From the NCBI GenBank assembly GCA_046348995.1, contig JAXMDB010000001.1, positions 310,001 through 374,000 on the forward strand: a stretch of 64,000 nt of DNA, in the 5' to 3' direction. The DNA is from JANNSX01 sp046348995. Its GTDB lineage: Bacteria; Pseudomonadota; Alphaproteobacteria; Rhizobiales; Hyphomicrobiaceae. How positions within the stretch are numbered: the first letter of the stretch is position 1; each line of letters begins with the position of its first letter. Both the position numbers and the translations under genes were made by a program. This document shows, in pieces, positions 8,260-17,040 of the stretch. The notes beneath the pieces are model-generated. The model was not told the DNA's origin and searched no databases. It saw nothing but the letters and a program-made list of their open reading frames with translations.

Positions 8260-8292
8260 TTGGGGTCAGATCTTGCGGGGGTCTGACCCCAA
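8260..8292. terminator. Hairpin between convergent genes
   Basis: Perfect 11-base arms (TTGGGGTCAGA and TCTGACCCCAA) around a GC-rich loop lie between the stops of the monooxygenase (8178, plus) and the TPR protein (8305, minus). A short T-rich stretch (GTCTTTTCTG) follows on the plus strand, so this can serve as a terminator for both genes. A second, weaker hairpin (CCTCCC/GGGAGG) is at 8228-8247. Confidence 0.7.
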
Positions 8293-8304
8293 GTCTTTTC
8301 TGCG

Positions 8305-9966
8305 CTACGCCGCCCGCGCCCCCATCTTGCAGAAGCACGACGCTTTCACCGGCACATCCGTGCGCGCCCGCGCGAGATCGAGGCGCTGCTTGATGATGAC
8401 GGCTTCCTCCTGCCGGCCGAGCTTCGTCAGGCAGTCGTGATAGCCGATCAGGCTCCAGACGTTGTCGGGATGCTGGCAGGCGCGCGCGAGCGTGTGATCG
8501 AACCCGAGATCCGCGCGATAGACGGCGGCGGCCTCCTCGACATGGCCTTGCTCGAGCAGGAGCGCGCCGAGCGCGTGACGTGTCGGCTGCATCCATCCCC
8601 ACGGCTCGTCGTAGGGGAGATTGTCGTCGAGATGCACCGACTGGCGCAAATGCGCGAAGGCGTCATCGTAGGCGCCGCGCCGGTAGGCGATCTCGCCTTT
8701 CATCATCTCTCGCGCAACGGCGAGCACGTCCTTGCAGAAGTTGTTCATGAGCTTGCGGCTCTCGGGCACGCGTGCGGCGGCGGCCTCGAACAGGTCGGCT
8801 TGGCTGGCGGCGATGTCGAGCTTGCCGGATGCGGCCGCCGCGACCGCCTTCGCATAGTGTGCGGTCGCCGTCGTGAAGGCATAGAGCGCCTGATCCTTGG
8901 GCAAGGGTTTGGCGAGGATCTCCTCCCATTTTCCGAAGCGGATCAGCACGTGATAGTCGGTCGGCACGAAGGCTTCGAGCCAATCGGCCATCGGCGGCGA
9001 GGGGATGCGCAACAGCTCCTCAGGGAGGCTCGCGACCATCGCATCGGCTGCCTCAATGGCAAGCGCGAAGCGGCCGAGGAACATGCCTCCATAGGCTTTG
9101 AAGTGATAGTCGTGGCAGCGGTAGAGGCTGTAGAAGTTGAGCGGGCCTTCGCGGGCGACGAATTTCTCGTCGGCAACGATCGCTTCGGAGTTCCAGTCGA
9201 CGACGGCCTGATAGTTGCCGCAGAGCACGTCGATATGCGTCGGCATGTGCTGGAGGTGGCCGCTATCGGGCACGAGGCCCCGGAGCTCGTCGCAGGCCTT
9301 CAACGCCTTTTCCGGCGTCGGCGACATCTCCATGGTGTGGATGTACATGTGGAGGAGGCCCGGATGCGGCCTCGCGCCCGCCGCTGCGGTGTCGGCCATG
9401 CCGCGCTCCAGAACGCGGACGATCTCGGCGGTGTCCGAGCCCTCGGCCGGCTTGCCGGTCTTCAGATCCCAGAGCCGCCAGCCGGTGCGGTTCATCATCG
9501 CCTCGGCGTCGAGCGTTGCGACATCCGGATGCTTTGGAAAGGCGGCATAGACCGTGCGCATGGCTGCGGCGTAAGCGTCGTTGAGCGTGTTGAGGTCTGC
9601 CGGCGGATCGCCGGGACAGCGCGCTTCGAGCGCTTGAATGAGCGCCCGCTCGAGCGGCGTCGCACCCGGCGCGAGGGTCAACGCCTTCTCGATCGCGCGC
9701 CGCGACGTGCCATGGCAGCGCTGCAAATCCTCGGGATCGAAGGCTTCCCAGGGCTTGTTGTAGTTGGGGCCGGCCGCATAGGCGATGCCCCATTGGGCCA
9801 TGGCGAGCTTCGTATCGGCGGCCGCCGCTTTTTCGAAACACGCGATGGCCTCGTCGTGGTTGAACCCATAGCACCACATGAGGCCGCGATCGAACCAGCG
9901 CTGTGCTTCCGGTGAGGCGGTGGAAACTTTCAGACTGTAGTCGCCGAGATCATAGTAGTCCTCCAC
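8305..9966 (-). CDS. Tetratricopeptide-repeat protein
   Basis: A 553-residue soluble protein built from helical hairpins of the TPR type, clear near the N terminus (RWFDRGLMWCYGFNHDEAI, then AIACFEKAAAADTKLAMAQWG) and again near the C terminus (ALGALLLEQGHVEEAAAVYR). I chose the GTG at 9966. AGGAGG sits directly before it, whereas an ATG at 9984 would place that ribosome binding site inside the coding sequence. TPR proteins are scaffolds. The many His and Trp positions (MPTHIDVLCGNY, HDYHFKAYGGMFLG) suggest a conserved family with a specific ligand, but no activity can be assigned. Confidence 0.85.
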   Translation of the reverse strand: MEDYYDLGDYSLKVSTASPEAQRWFDRGLMWCYGFNHDEAIACFEKAAAADTKLAMAQWGIAYAAGPNYNKPWEAFDPEDLQRCHGTSRRAIEKALTLAPGATPLERALIQALEARCPGDPPADLNTLNDAYAAAMRTVYAAFPKHPDVATLDAEAMMNRTGWRLWDLKTGKPAEGSDTAEIVRVLERGMADTAAAGARPHPGLLHMYIHTMEMSPTPEKALKACDELRGLVPDSGHLQHMPTHIDVLCGNYQAVVDWNSEAIVADEKFVAREGPLNFYSLYRCHDYHFKAYGGMFLGRFALAIEAADAMVASLPEELLRIPSPPMADWLEAFVPTDYHVLIRFGKWEEILAKPLPKDQALYAFTTATAHYAKAVAAAASGKLDIAASQADLFEAAAARVPESRKLMNNFCKDVLAVAREMMKGEIAYRRGAYDDAFAHLRQSVHLDDNLPYDEPWGWMQPTRHALGALLLEQGHVEEAAAVYRADLGFDHTLARACQHPDNVWSLIGYHDCLTKLGRQEEAVIIKQRLDLARARTDVPVKASCFCKMGARAA

Positions 9967-10032
9967 GGCACCCCTCCTGCGCATAGCGGCAAGAGCGTAG
10001 GATCGCGCCGTACAGCAAACAGCGCAAGGCTT

Positions 10033-11238
10033 TTAGCGCTGGCCGTCGTCGCGCTCGCCCAGCAACTCTTCCAGAACCGCTTCGGTGTCCGCGCCGCAGA
10101 GCGGTGGCGCGTGCCGGTAGGTGACGGGCGTCCGCGACAGCTTGATCGGATTGCCGATGAGGTCGACGCTACCCGTCGCCGCCAGTGGGTGCGGCACCTT
10201 GATATGCATGTCGCGGGCCGCCACCTGATCGCTCGCGAAGACATCGTCGAGATCGTAGATCGGGCCGCCTGGGATGCCGGCCTTTTCCATGCCAGCGATG
10301 AGATCGTCGCGCTTCAAGGTTTTGATGCGCTCGGCAAGTTGGCCGACGAGCTCCTCGCGACGCGCCCGCCGATCGGTGTTCTTGAGATAGCGTGGATCGC
10401 GCCCGAGCTCCGGCAAGCCGATCACCTCGCACAGCCGCCGGTATTGGGAATCGTTTCCGACAGCCACGATCACATGCCCATCCACGGCCGCGAACACGCC
10501 GTAAGGCACGATGTTGGAGTGGGTGTTGCCGCGGCGCTTGGGCACCTCTCCCGACATCAGATAGTTCGTGCCCTCGTTGACGAGCCAGGCCACCTGCGTA
10601 TCGACGAGCGCGATGTCGATGGCTTGTCCCTCGCCGGTCAGGTCGCGATGGCGGAGCGCGGCGAGGATCGCGGTCGCCGCATACATGCCGGCCATGATGT
10701 CCGAGATGCCGACGCCGACCTTCATCGGCTCGCCGTCCGGCGCGCCGGTGAGGCTCATCATGCCGCCGTAGCCTTGCGCGATGAGGTCGTAGCCGGGCTT
10801 GTCCTTGTGCGGGCCCGTCTGGCCGTAGCCGGTAATCGAGCAATAGACGAGGCGCGGCAGCTCGGCCTTCAGGTCGTCGTAGGCGAGCCCGTATTTCGCG
10901 AGCCCGCCGACCTTGAAGTTCTCGACCAGCACATCGCATTTCTCTGCAAGCTTTCGGACGAGCGCTGCGCCCTCCGGCGTCGCGATGTCGACGGCAACCG
11001 AGCGCTTGTTGCGATTGGCGCAGAGAAAGTAGGCACTCTCGGTGGTCGGCTTGCCGTCCTTACCGGCGACGAAGGGTGGCCCCCAGGCGCGCGTATCGTC
11101 GCCCTCGCCTGGCTTCTCGATCTTGATGACGTCGGCGCCGAGATCGCCGAGCAGTTGTGTGCAGGTCGGCCCCGCGAGAATGCGGGTCAGATCGAGAATG
11201 CGCAGGCCGTCGAGTGGGCCTGTCGTTGCGGACGGCAT
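10033..11238 (-). CDS. Class III CoA-transferase (CaiB/BaiF family)
   Basis: A 401-residue protein with the family's N-terminal hallmark PLDGLRILDLTRILAGP followed by LGDLGADVIKIEKPG, then NRNKRSVAVDI and the GYDLIAQGYGGMMSLTG segment containing the region of the catalytic aspartate. These enzymes move CoA between carboxylic acids. The gene is minus-strand, upstream of the TPR gene (66-base gap) and divergent from the M20 deacetylase. It fits the CoA-thioester theme of the 2.5-13.5 kb block. The donor and acceptor acids are unknown. Confidence 0.93.
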   Translation of the reverse strand: MPSATTGPLDGLRILDLTRILAGPTCTQLLGDLGADVIKIEKPGEGDDTRAWGPPFVAGKDGKPTTESAYFLCANRNKRSVAVDIATPEGAALVRKLAEKCDVLVENFKVGGLAKYGLAYDDLKAELPRLVYCSITGYGQTGPHKDKPGYDLIAQGYGGMMSLTGAPDGEPMKVGVGISDIMAGMYAATAILAALRHRDLTGEGQAIDIALVDTQVAWLVNEGTNYLMSGEVPKRRGNTHSNIVPYGVFAAVDGHVIVAVGNDSQYRRLCEVIGLPELGRDPRYLKNTDRRARREELVGQLAERIKTLKRDDLIAGMEKAGIPGGPIYDLDDVFASDQVAARDMHIKVPHPLAATGSVDLIGNPIKLSRTPVTYRHAPPLCGADTEAVLEELLGERDDGQR

Positions 11239-11378
11239 GAGGTGATGTTCCTTGGTCAGGCGTTCGTAGACTTGAGATTAACCTGCAAGGCGTCTGGACG
11301 AAACGGAGACCTGCCTCATGGAGGGGTTGTGGCAGACGCATGTTCTTGCCATCGTGCACCTCCCGGGAGGACACCATC

Positions 11379-12563
11379 ATGGCACTCGATACGGCGCGAA
11401 GCGTCGCGCTCATCCGCGATCTCATCGGCTTTCCGACGGTCTCGCGCGATCCCAACCGCGACTTGCTGATCTATGTCGAGGAATATCTGAAGTCGCACGG
11501 CGTTGCTTCCGACATCCTTTGGGCGCCCGGCGGCGAGAAGGGCAATCTTTGGGCCACCATCGGCCCGCGGGATCAGCGCGGCGTCATCCTCTCCGGTCAC
11601 AGCGACGTCGTTCCGACCGAGGGGCAGGAGTGGTCGAGCGATCCGTTCAAGCTGCGGGAAGCAAACGGCAAGCTCTACGGCCGCGGCACTTGCGATATGA
11701 AGGGCTTCCTCGGCATCGTCCTCGCCGCCGTCCCCGAGATGCTGAAGCGCAAGCTGAAAGCCCCCGTGCACATCGCCGTCTCCTTCGACGAGGAGCTCGG
11801 GTGTCTCGGCGTGCGCAGCCTGGTCGAGCGGCTGGCGCAGATGCCGCTGAAGCCCGCGCTCTGCATCGTCGGCGAGCCGACGCTCATGCAAGTCATCATC
11901 GGCCACAAGGGCGGACGCAGCTATCGCGTCAAGATCACCGGCCGGCCGGCGCATTCGAGCCTCGCGCCGCGCGCCGTCAGTGCCATCGAGGCCGGCGCCG
12001 AGCTCGTGATGTTCTTGAAAGGCATCGCGCGCGAGTGGGCGGAGAAGGGCCCGTTCGACGACGAGTTCGACCTGACGCACTCGACGCTCTCCGTCGGCAT
12101 GGTCGACGGCGGCACGGCGATCAACATCGTCCCCGAGCACTGCAATGTGACCTTCGAGTTCCGGCATCTGGCGAGCGTCGATGCGGAGGCGGTATCGCAG
12201 AAGATCATGAAATTCGCGCGCGAGACGCTGCTGCCGCCGATGCGGGCGATCGCGCCCGAATCCAACATCGTGTTCGAGCCGCTGTATGAATATCCGGGGC
12301 TCGACATCGCCGCCGAGCATCCGGCCGTCACCTACGTCAAGCAACTCGTCGGCCGCAACGACCACGCGAAAGTCGCCTACGGCACCGAGGCGGGCTTGTT
12401 CCAAGGGAAAGCCGGCGTCGCCTCCGTCGTCTGTGGCCCGGGCTCGATCGGGGAGGCACACAGAGCCGACGAGTTCTTAGCGCTCTCCGAGATCGAGGCG
12501 TGCCAGGCGATGCTGTCGCGGCTGCTGGATCGGCTGGAGCAGGGGGCTCCCGCGATCGGGTGA
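11379..12563 (+). CDS. argE: Acetylornithine deacetylase-type M20 amidohydrolase
   Basis: A 394-residue M20/ArgE-family zinc hydrolase. Metal ligands appear in order: His in SGHSDVVP, Asp in GRGTCDMKG, Glu-Glu in FDEELGCLG, Glu or Asp in VGEPT, and His in GEAHRADEF near the C terminus. ArgE hydrolyses N-acetylornithine. Many Hyphomicrobiales have several paralogues acting on other N-acyl amino acids, and the catabolic setting here makes a non-arginine role possible. The ATG at 11379 has GGGAGG eight bases upstream; an upstream in-frame ATG at 11340 lacks one. The gene is divergent from the CoA-transferase. Confidence 0.88.
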   Translation: MALDTARSVALIRDLIGFPTVSRDPNRDLLIYVEEYLKSHGVASDILWAPGGEKGNLWATIGPRDQRGVILSGHSDVVPTEGQEWSSDPFKLREANGKLYGRGTCDMKGFLGIVLAAVPEMLKRKLKAPVHIAVSFDEELGCLGVRSLVERLAQMPLKPALCIVGEPTLMQVIIGHKGGRSYRVKITGRPAHSSLAPRAVSAIEAGAELVMFLKGIAREWAEKGPFDDEFDLTHSTLSVGMVDGGTAINIVPEHCNVTFEFRHLASVDAEAVSQKIMKFARETLLPPMRAIAPESNIVFEPLYEYPGLDIAAEHPAVTYVKQLVGRNDHAKVAYGTEAGLFQGKAGVASVVCGPGSIGEAHRADEFLALSEIEACQAMLSRLLDRLEQGAPAIG

Positions 12564-12570
12564 TGAATTG

Positions 12571-12648
12571 CTTCCCCCCTTGAGGGGGAAGGCCAAGCGC
12601 CTTGGGTTTAGCGCAAGCTAAACCCTTAGGCGCTTGGGATGGGGGGAA
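12571..12648. repeat. Palindromic mosaic repeat, copy 2
   Basis: Two hairpins in tandem. CTTCCCCC pairs with GGGGGAAG (12571-12591). Then nested stems CCAAGCGCC/GGCGCTTGG (12593-12601, 12629-12637) and GGGTTTAGC/GCTAAACCC (12604-12612, 12617-12625) close on a GCAA loop. The element is the inverted near-twin of 2403-2469. It lies between convergent genes, together with another C/G-run hairpin at 12690-12712, so it may also stop transcription. Confidence 0.8.
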
Positions 12649-12742
12649 AGATTAGAACGAATTGCTTGCCATACCTCCCCCCACCCCAGCCCTCCCCCAC
12701 AAGGGGGGAGGGGGAAGCGCAGATCATCGCGTCCGCTTGCTG

Positions 12743-13501
12743 TCAAATATCCGCCCAACCCCCATCCACGCGCAGGTTCGCCGCCGTGATGAAGGAGGCG
12801 GCGTCGCTGGCGAGGAAGAGGGCGGCGCGGCCGACCTCCTCGGGCTGGCCCATGCGCTTGAGCAGCGTGAGGTTTGCTTCATCCTTGCGCATCTGCTCTG
12901 TGGCCTCGGGTGAGAGGCCGATCTTCTCGTAGATCGGGGTATCGATCGGGCCGGGCGCGACGCTGTTGACGCGGATGCCACGGGGTGCGAGCTCGACCGA
13001 CAGTGAGCGCACGAGCGAGCGGATCGCCGCCTTCGTCATCGAGTAGACGGACATGGAATCGAAGCCCATCGAGTCGTTGGCGCTCGCCGTCATGACGATC
13101 GAGCTGCCGCGCGGCATCAGCGGCAGGCATTTTTGGATCGCGAAATAGTTGCCCTTGACGTTGATGCCCCACTGGCCGTCGTAGTCCGCTTCCGTCACGT
13201 CCTCGATCTTCGACGTCCAGGTGACGCCGGCGTTGGCGATCAGGCAGTCGAGCTGTGCGACGCGCTGTTTGACTTGCGCCGCCATCGCCGCGATGTCGGC
13301 GACCTTGCGGTTGTCGGCGACGATGCCGCTCGCATCGGCACCGAGCGTCTTGGCCGCCGCCGCGACTCGGGCCCCATCCGCCCCGGTGATGATGACCTTC
13401 GCCCCGGCATCGGCGAGGGCCGCCGCGATCGCATAGCCGATCCCCGTCGTTCCACCGGTCACCAGCGCGGTCTTGCCCGTCATCGTCAATGTCGTCGCCA
13501 T
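12743..13501 (-). CDS. SDR-family oxidoreductase
   Basis: A 252-residue short-chain dehydrogenase: TGGTTGIG near residue 15, IANAG near 85, TASANDS as the serine segment, YSMTKAAI as Tyr-Lys, and the C-terminal DGGWAD. The start is the ATG at 13501, which has GGAGG about eight bases upstream. It is divergent from the GMC dehydrogenase at 13644. An alcohol-to-ketone step next to a GMC oxidase would make sense for degradation of a hydroxylated compound. Substrate unknown. Confidence 0.92.
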   Translation of the reverse strand: MATTLTMTGKTALVTGGTTGIGYAIAAALADAGAKVIITGADGARVAAAAKTLGADASGIVADNRKVADIAAMAAQVKQRVAQLDCLIANAGVTWTSKIEDVTEADYDGQWGINVKGNYFAIQKCLPLMPRGSSIVMTASANDSMGFDSMSVYSMTKAAIRSLVRSLSVELAPRGIRVNSVAPGPIDTPIYEKIGLSPEATEQMRKDEANLTLLKRMGQPEEVGRAALFLASDAASFITAANLRVDGGWADI

Positions 13502-13551
13502 CGGTCTTTCCTCCACCTGCGAGCGTCGCATCTTGCGCTTCGTCGCGCCCA

Positions 13552-13561
13552 GTCATATGAC
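13552..13561. promoter_or_regulatory. Palindrome GTCATATGAC in divergent promoter gap
   Basis: A perfect 10-base palindrome midway between the divergent SDR and GMC genes. Its TCATATGA core recurs in the palindrome at 24579-24588 upstream of the ABC importer genes. Possibly an operator for a shared regulator; this is inference from position and shared core only. Confidence 0.35.
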
Positions 13562-13643
13562 ATCTTATGTTTACAGACCCGGCCTCGCGAAGTCGATGTG
13601 CGGCACCGGGGATGAAGACCAGACATACCGGAGGGGACGACCC

Positions 13644-15260
13644 ATGGCCGAGCGACAAGCGGATGCCGACGTGCTGATCATCGGCGGCGGGCCCTCGGGC
13701 TCGGTCACCGCCCATACGCTCGCCGAGAAGGGCTTCAAGGTCGTGTGCCTGGAGCAGGGCGACTGGATGAGCCCGGCCGACTATCCCGGCAACAGACCCG
13801 AGTTCGAGCTGCTCCTGCAAAAGACGTGGAGCACGAACCCCAACATCCGCGGCCGCAAGGAGGACTATCCGCTCAATGTCGACAAGGCCGAGGTCATGCC
13901 GGTCATGTTCGGTGCGGTCGGTGGCTCGAGCATCCTGTTCGGCGCGCAGTGGATGCGGCTGAAGCCGTCCGACTTCCGCGTCAAGACCGTCGACGGCATC
14001 GCCGAGGATTGGCCGATCGACTACTGGGATCTGGAGCCCTACTATAACCGCGTCGACAGCTTCATCGGCGTGTCGGGCTTGGGCGGCGATCCGGCCTACC
14101 CGCACATGGATTTCGAGATGCCGCCGCATCCAATGGGCAAGGGCGGCATGCACTCGGCCAAGGTCATGAACAAGCTCGGCTGGCACTGGTGGCCGGGCAC
14201 GCAGGCGATCCCGAGCGCGAACTTCAAGAAGATGGTGCAGTGCCAGCGCTGGGGCGTCTGCGAGACCGGCTGCCCGGCAGGTGCCAAAGCCTCGTTCGAT
14301 TTGGGCTACTGGCCGCATGCGATCGCAGCCGGCGCCAAGCTCGTGACGGGCGCGCGCGTCCGCGCCGTCACAACGGATGCTGAGGGCCGCGCCGATGGCG
14401 CCATCTACATCGATCGCGCGGGCAAGGAGCATAAGCAGAGGGCGAAGGCCGTCGTCATGGCGGCGAACGGCATCGGCACGCCGCGGCTGTTGCTGATGTC
14501 GGCCTCGTCACGCTTTCCGAATGGTCTCGCCAACTCGTCGGGGCTCGTCGGCAAGAACCTGATGCTGCATCCCAACAACGAGACGATCGGCCTCTACGAC
14601 GAGGATTTCGAGAGTTGGAAGGGGCCGGCGGGGCAGGCCATGTACAGCCTCGAGTTCTACGAGACCGATCTGAAGCGCGGCTTCTATCGCGGCTCGAAGA
14701 TGAACCTGATGCCGGTGCCGGGCATCTTGCGTTTGCTGCACAACTTCGTTGGCGCCGCGTTCGAGCAGCGCTGGGGCAAGTCCGCGCAGGACATCATCGA
14801 GCATGCGGGGCGCGCGCTCTCGTGGGCCGCCAACATCGAGGACCTGCCGGAGGAAACGAACCGCGTCGAGCTCGATCCGGTCTTGAAGGACAGCGACGGT
14901 CTGCCGGCGCCGAAAGTCACCTACAAAATGAGTGAGAACACGACGAAGAGTCTCACCTTCGCGCTCGATCGCATGGTCGACATTCACAAGGCCGCAGGCG
15001 CCAAGCACATCGCCAAGACCTTCATCTGGCGCGAGCAGCCGGGACATCTGCTTGGTACCGCGCGCATGGGCAACGATCCTCAACGCTCCGTCGTCGATCG
15101 CTACGGGCGGGCGCACGACGTGCCGAACCTCTTCATCGTCGACGGCAGCCTGATGGTGACGGGCGGCGCCGTCAATCCGACGGCGAGCATCACGGCTCTG
15201 GCGCTCCGCACCGCCGAGCACATCGTCGCAACCGCGCGTGACACGAAGGTGGCCGCATGA
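13644..15260 (+). CDS. GMC-family oxidoreductase, large catalytic subunit
   Basis: A 538-residue FAD enzyme of the glucose-methanol-choline family. The dinucleotide-binding GGGPSG is near residue 14, GSSILFGAQW near 95, a cysteine-bearing segment (QRWGVCETGCPAGAK) near 210, and the C-terminal substrate/FAD part has GHLLGTARMG and NPTASITALALRTAEHI. The closest pattern is the GMC subunit of gluconate 2-dehydrogenase-type membrane dehydrogenases, which pass electrons to quinone or cytochrome rather than oxygen. It starts at the ATG at 13644 after GAGGGG, and overlaps its small partner by ATGA. Confidence 0.92.
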   Translation: MAERQADADVLIIGGGPSGSVTAHTLAEKGFKVVCLEQGDWMSPADYPGNRPEFELLLQKTWSTNPNIRGRKEDYPLNVDKAEVMPVMFGAVGGSSILFGAQWMRLKPSDFRVKTVDGIAEDWPIDYWDLEPYYNRVDSFIGVSGLGGDPAYPHMDFEMPPHPMGKGGMHSAKVMNKLGWHWWPGTQAIPSANFKKMVQCQRWGVCETGCPAGAKASFDLGYWPHAIAAGAKLVTGARVRAVTTDAEGRADGAIYIDRAGKEHKQRAKAVVMAANGIGTPRLLLMSASSRFPNGLANSSGLVGKNLMLHPNNETIGLYDEDFESWKGPAGQAMYSLEFYETDLKRGFYRGSKMNLMPVPGILRLLHNFVGAAFEQRWGKSAQDIIEHAGRALSWAANIEDLPEETNRVELDPVLKDSDGLPAPKVTYKMSENTTKSLTFALDRMVDIHKAAGAKHIAKTFIWREQPGHLLGTARMGNDPQRSVVDRYGRAHDVPNLFIVDGSLMVTGGAVNPTASITALALRTAEHIVATARDTKVAA

Positions 15261-15679
15261 GCCCGACATCTCGCGATTTGAGCAAGCTTGCAGCGCTCGC
15301 CCGTGTGCTGATCCCGGGCACCGACAAGATGCCGTCCGTCGATCAGATCGCCGGCTTCGACGCGCTGCTTGTCAGGGCCGTCAAGGCGACGGCGCTCACC
15401 GATGCCGAGGTCGGCGCGGTGCTCGATGCGATACCGGCTAAGCTCGATTGGGACACGGCGAAGGCGTTTTCCAAGGCGCAGCCGGCGCTGTTCGAGACGG
15501 CGTCGACCTTGGCGAGTGGCGCTTATCTGCTGGCCCCCGAGGTTCTGGCCGCGCTGAATTTCCCGACCGAGCGCCGCTTCCCCGCCGGCCCAATGGACTT
15601 CGCCGACGAGTACGAGACCGGCATCGTCGAGCCCGTCATCGCCCACGGCCAGCGCTGGGTCGATCCTCGGAAAGCGTGA
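15257..15679 (+). CDS. Small subunit of the GMC dehydrogenase (gluconate 2-dehydrogenase subunit 3-like)
   Basis: A 140-residue protein translationally coupled (ATGA overlap) to the GMC subunit. The opening helix LSKLAALARVLIPGTDKMPS is the recognisable feature of the gluconate 2-dehydrogenase subunit 3 family, whose members chaperone or anchor the large subunit. There is no Tat or Sec signal on either subunit, so the pair may stay cytoplasmic, unlike the classic periplasmic gluconate dehydrogenase. Assignment rests on this motif, size and gene order. Confidence 0.75.
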   Translation: MSPTSRDLSKLAALARVLIPGTDKMPSVDQIAGFDALLVRAVKATALTDAEVGAVLDAIPAKLDWDTAKAFSKAQPALFETASTLASGAYLLAPEVLAALNFPTERRFPAGPMDFADEYETGIVEPVIAHGQRWVDPRKA

Positions 15680-15900
15680 CGGGCACTCCCGGCGCTCTCG
15701 TTCGTCATCCTCGCGTGGCGTGGGCCGTAGGGCTATCGCCAACTCGGGGGTCCAGGGGAAAGGGCGGTCGGAGGCCGTCACAATGAGCCTTCGGCGAAGA
15801 CTCTATCGCTGGATCCCCGATCGCGCTCCGGCTGTGCCGTCGCCGATCGAGGATGATGGAAGATGGATGTTGCTGACCCTGTGCGTTGTGTCGAGCCGCC

Positions 15901-16974
15901 CTAAACATTCCCGCCGCGGATCGCCTCGCAGACGGCGTCGGTGACTTGGCGCGTCGTCGCCTTGCCGCCCAAGTCCGGCGTGTGCCAGCGCGTGTCGGCG
16001 GTGACGGTCTCGATGGCCCGCATCAGACTCGTGGCGGCTTTGGCCTCGCCCAGATGCTCGAGCATCATCGCCGCCGACCAGAAGCAGCCGAGTGGATTGG
16101 CGATGCCCTTGCCGGTGATGTCGAAGGCCGAGCCGTGGATCGGCTCGAACATCGAGGGGAAGCGCCGCTCTGGATTGAGATTGGCCGTCGGTCCGAGCCC
16201 GATCGAGCCGCCGAGCGCAGATGCGAGATCGGAGAGAATGTCCGCGTGCAGGTTCGTCGCGACGATGGTGTCGAGCGATTTGGGCTTCAAGGTCATGCGG
16301 ACGGTCATCGCATCGACGAGCATCTTGTCCGTCGTCACGTCCGGGAACTCGGCGGCAACCTCGGCCGCGATCTCGTCCCACAGCACCATGCCGTGCCGCT
16401 GTGCGTTCGATTTCGTCACGACGGTCAGCAGCTTCCTCGGCCGTGACCGCGCGAGCGCAAAGGCAAAGCGCATGATGCGCGTCACGCCCGCGCGCGTGAA
16501 GATCGAGACGTCGGTCGCGACCTCTTCCGGCAAGCCGCGATGCGAGCGTCCGCCCTGGCCCGCATACTCGCCCTCCGAGTTCTCGCGCACGATCACCCAA
16601 TCGAGATCCTTGGGGCCGACACCACGCAGCGGGCTCTCGATGCCGGGGAGGATCCGCGTCGGGCGCACGTTGGCGTACTGGTCGAAGGGCTGGCAGATGG
16701 CGAGCCGCAAGCCCCACAGCGTCACGTGATCGGGGATGTCGGGCGCGCCGACCGCACCGAAATAGATCGCATCGACGTCGCGGATTTGCTGAAGCCCATC
16801 GGCAGGCATCAGCACGCCGTGCGTCTTGTAATAGGCCGAGCCCCAGTCGTAGGGGCGAACGTCGAGCTTGAACCCCTCGCGGCGCGAGAGCTCGGCGAGC
16901 ACGTCGAGCCCGGCGGCGACGACCTCCTGGCCGATGCCGTCACCAGGAATGGCCGCGATCTTGTAGGTCTTCAT
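15901..16974 (-). CDS. Tartrate/D-malate-type decarboxylating dehydrogenase
   Basis: A 357-residue member of the isocitrate/isopropylmalate dehydrogenase family. It shows the N-terminal IPGDGIGQEV, the substrate loop VRENSEGEYAG near residue 130, the metal-binding helix VDAMTVRMTLKP and DILSDLASALGGSIG, and the C-terminal EPIHGSAFDITGKGIANP. The sequence around RPTRILPGIESPL and the length fit tartrate dehydrogenase/D-malate dehydrogenase (TtuC/DmlA) better than LeuB. It oxidises and decarboxylates a 2-hydroxy dicarboxylate with NAD. It is the last gene of the minus-strand array under the ABC importer. The 221-base gap on its 3' side (15680-15900) shows no gene or clear signal. Confidence 0.88.
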   Translation of the reverse strand: MKTYKIAAIPGDGIGQEVVAAGLDVLAELSRREGFKLDVRPYDWGSAYYKTHGVLMPADGLQQIRDVDAIYFGAVGAPDIPDHVTLWGLRLAICQPFDQYANVRPTRILPGIESPLRGVGPKDLDWVIVRENSEGEYAGQGGRSHRGLPEEVATDVSIFTRAGVTRIMRFAFALARSRPRKLLTVVTKSNAQRHGMVLWDEIAAEVAAEFPDVTTDKMLVDAMTVRMTLKPKSLDTIVATNLHADILSDLASALGGSIGLGPTANLNPERRFPSMFEPIHGSAFDITGKGIANPLGCFWSAAMMLEHLGEAKAATSLMRAIETVTADTRWHTPDLGGKATTRQVTDAVCEAIRGGNV

Positions 16975-17040
16975 GCGCGCCTTGAGCCTTTGCGGTCTGT
17001 GATGTGAGGCGGGGCGCGAGGCCCCGCCCGCGATTGTCTG

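Noticed and set aside
8437..9915. A 492-codon plus-strand frame opposite the TPR gene
   Set aside because: Antisense shadow of a TPR gene with clear repeats and a good ribosome binding site.
15680..15900. Possible gene in the gap between the GMC small subunit and the tartrate-type dehydrogenase
   Set aside because: Short frames only, no ribosome binding site and no coding character.
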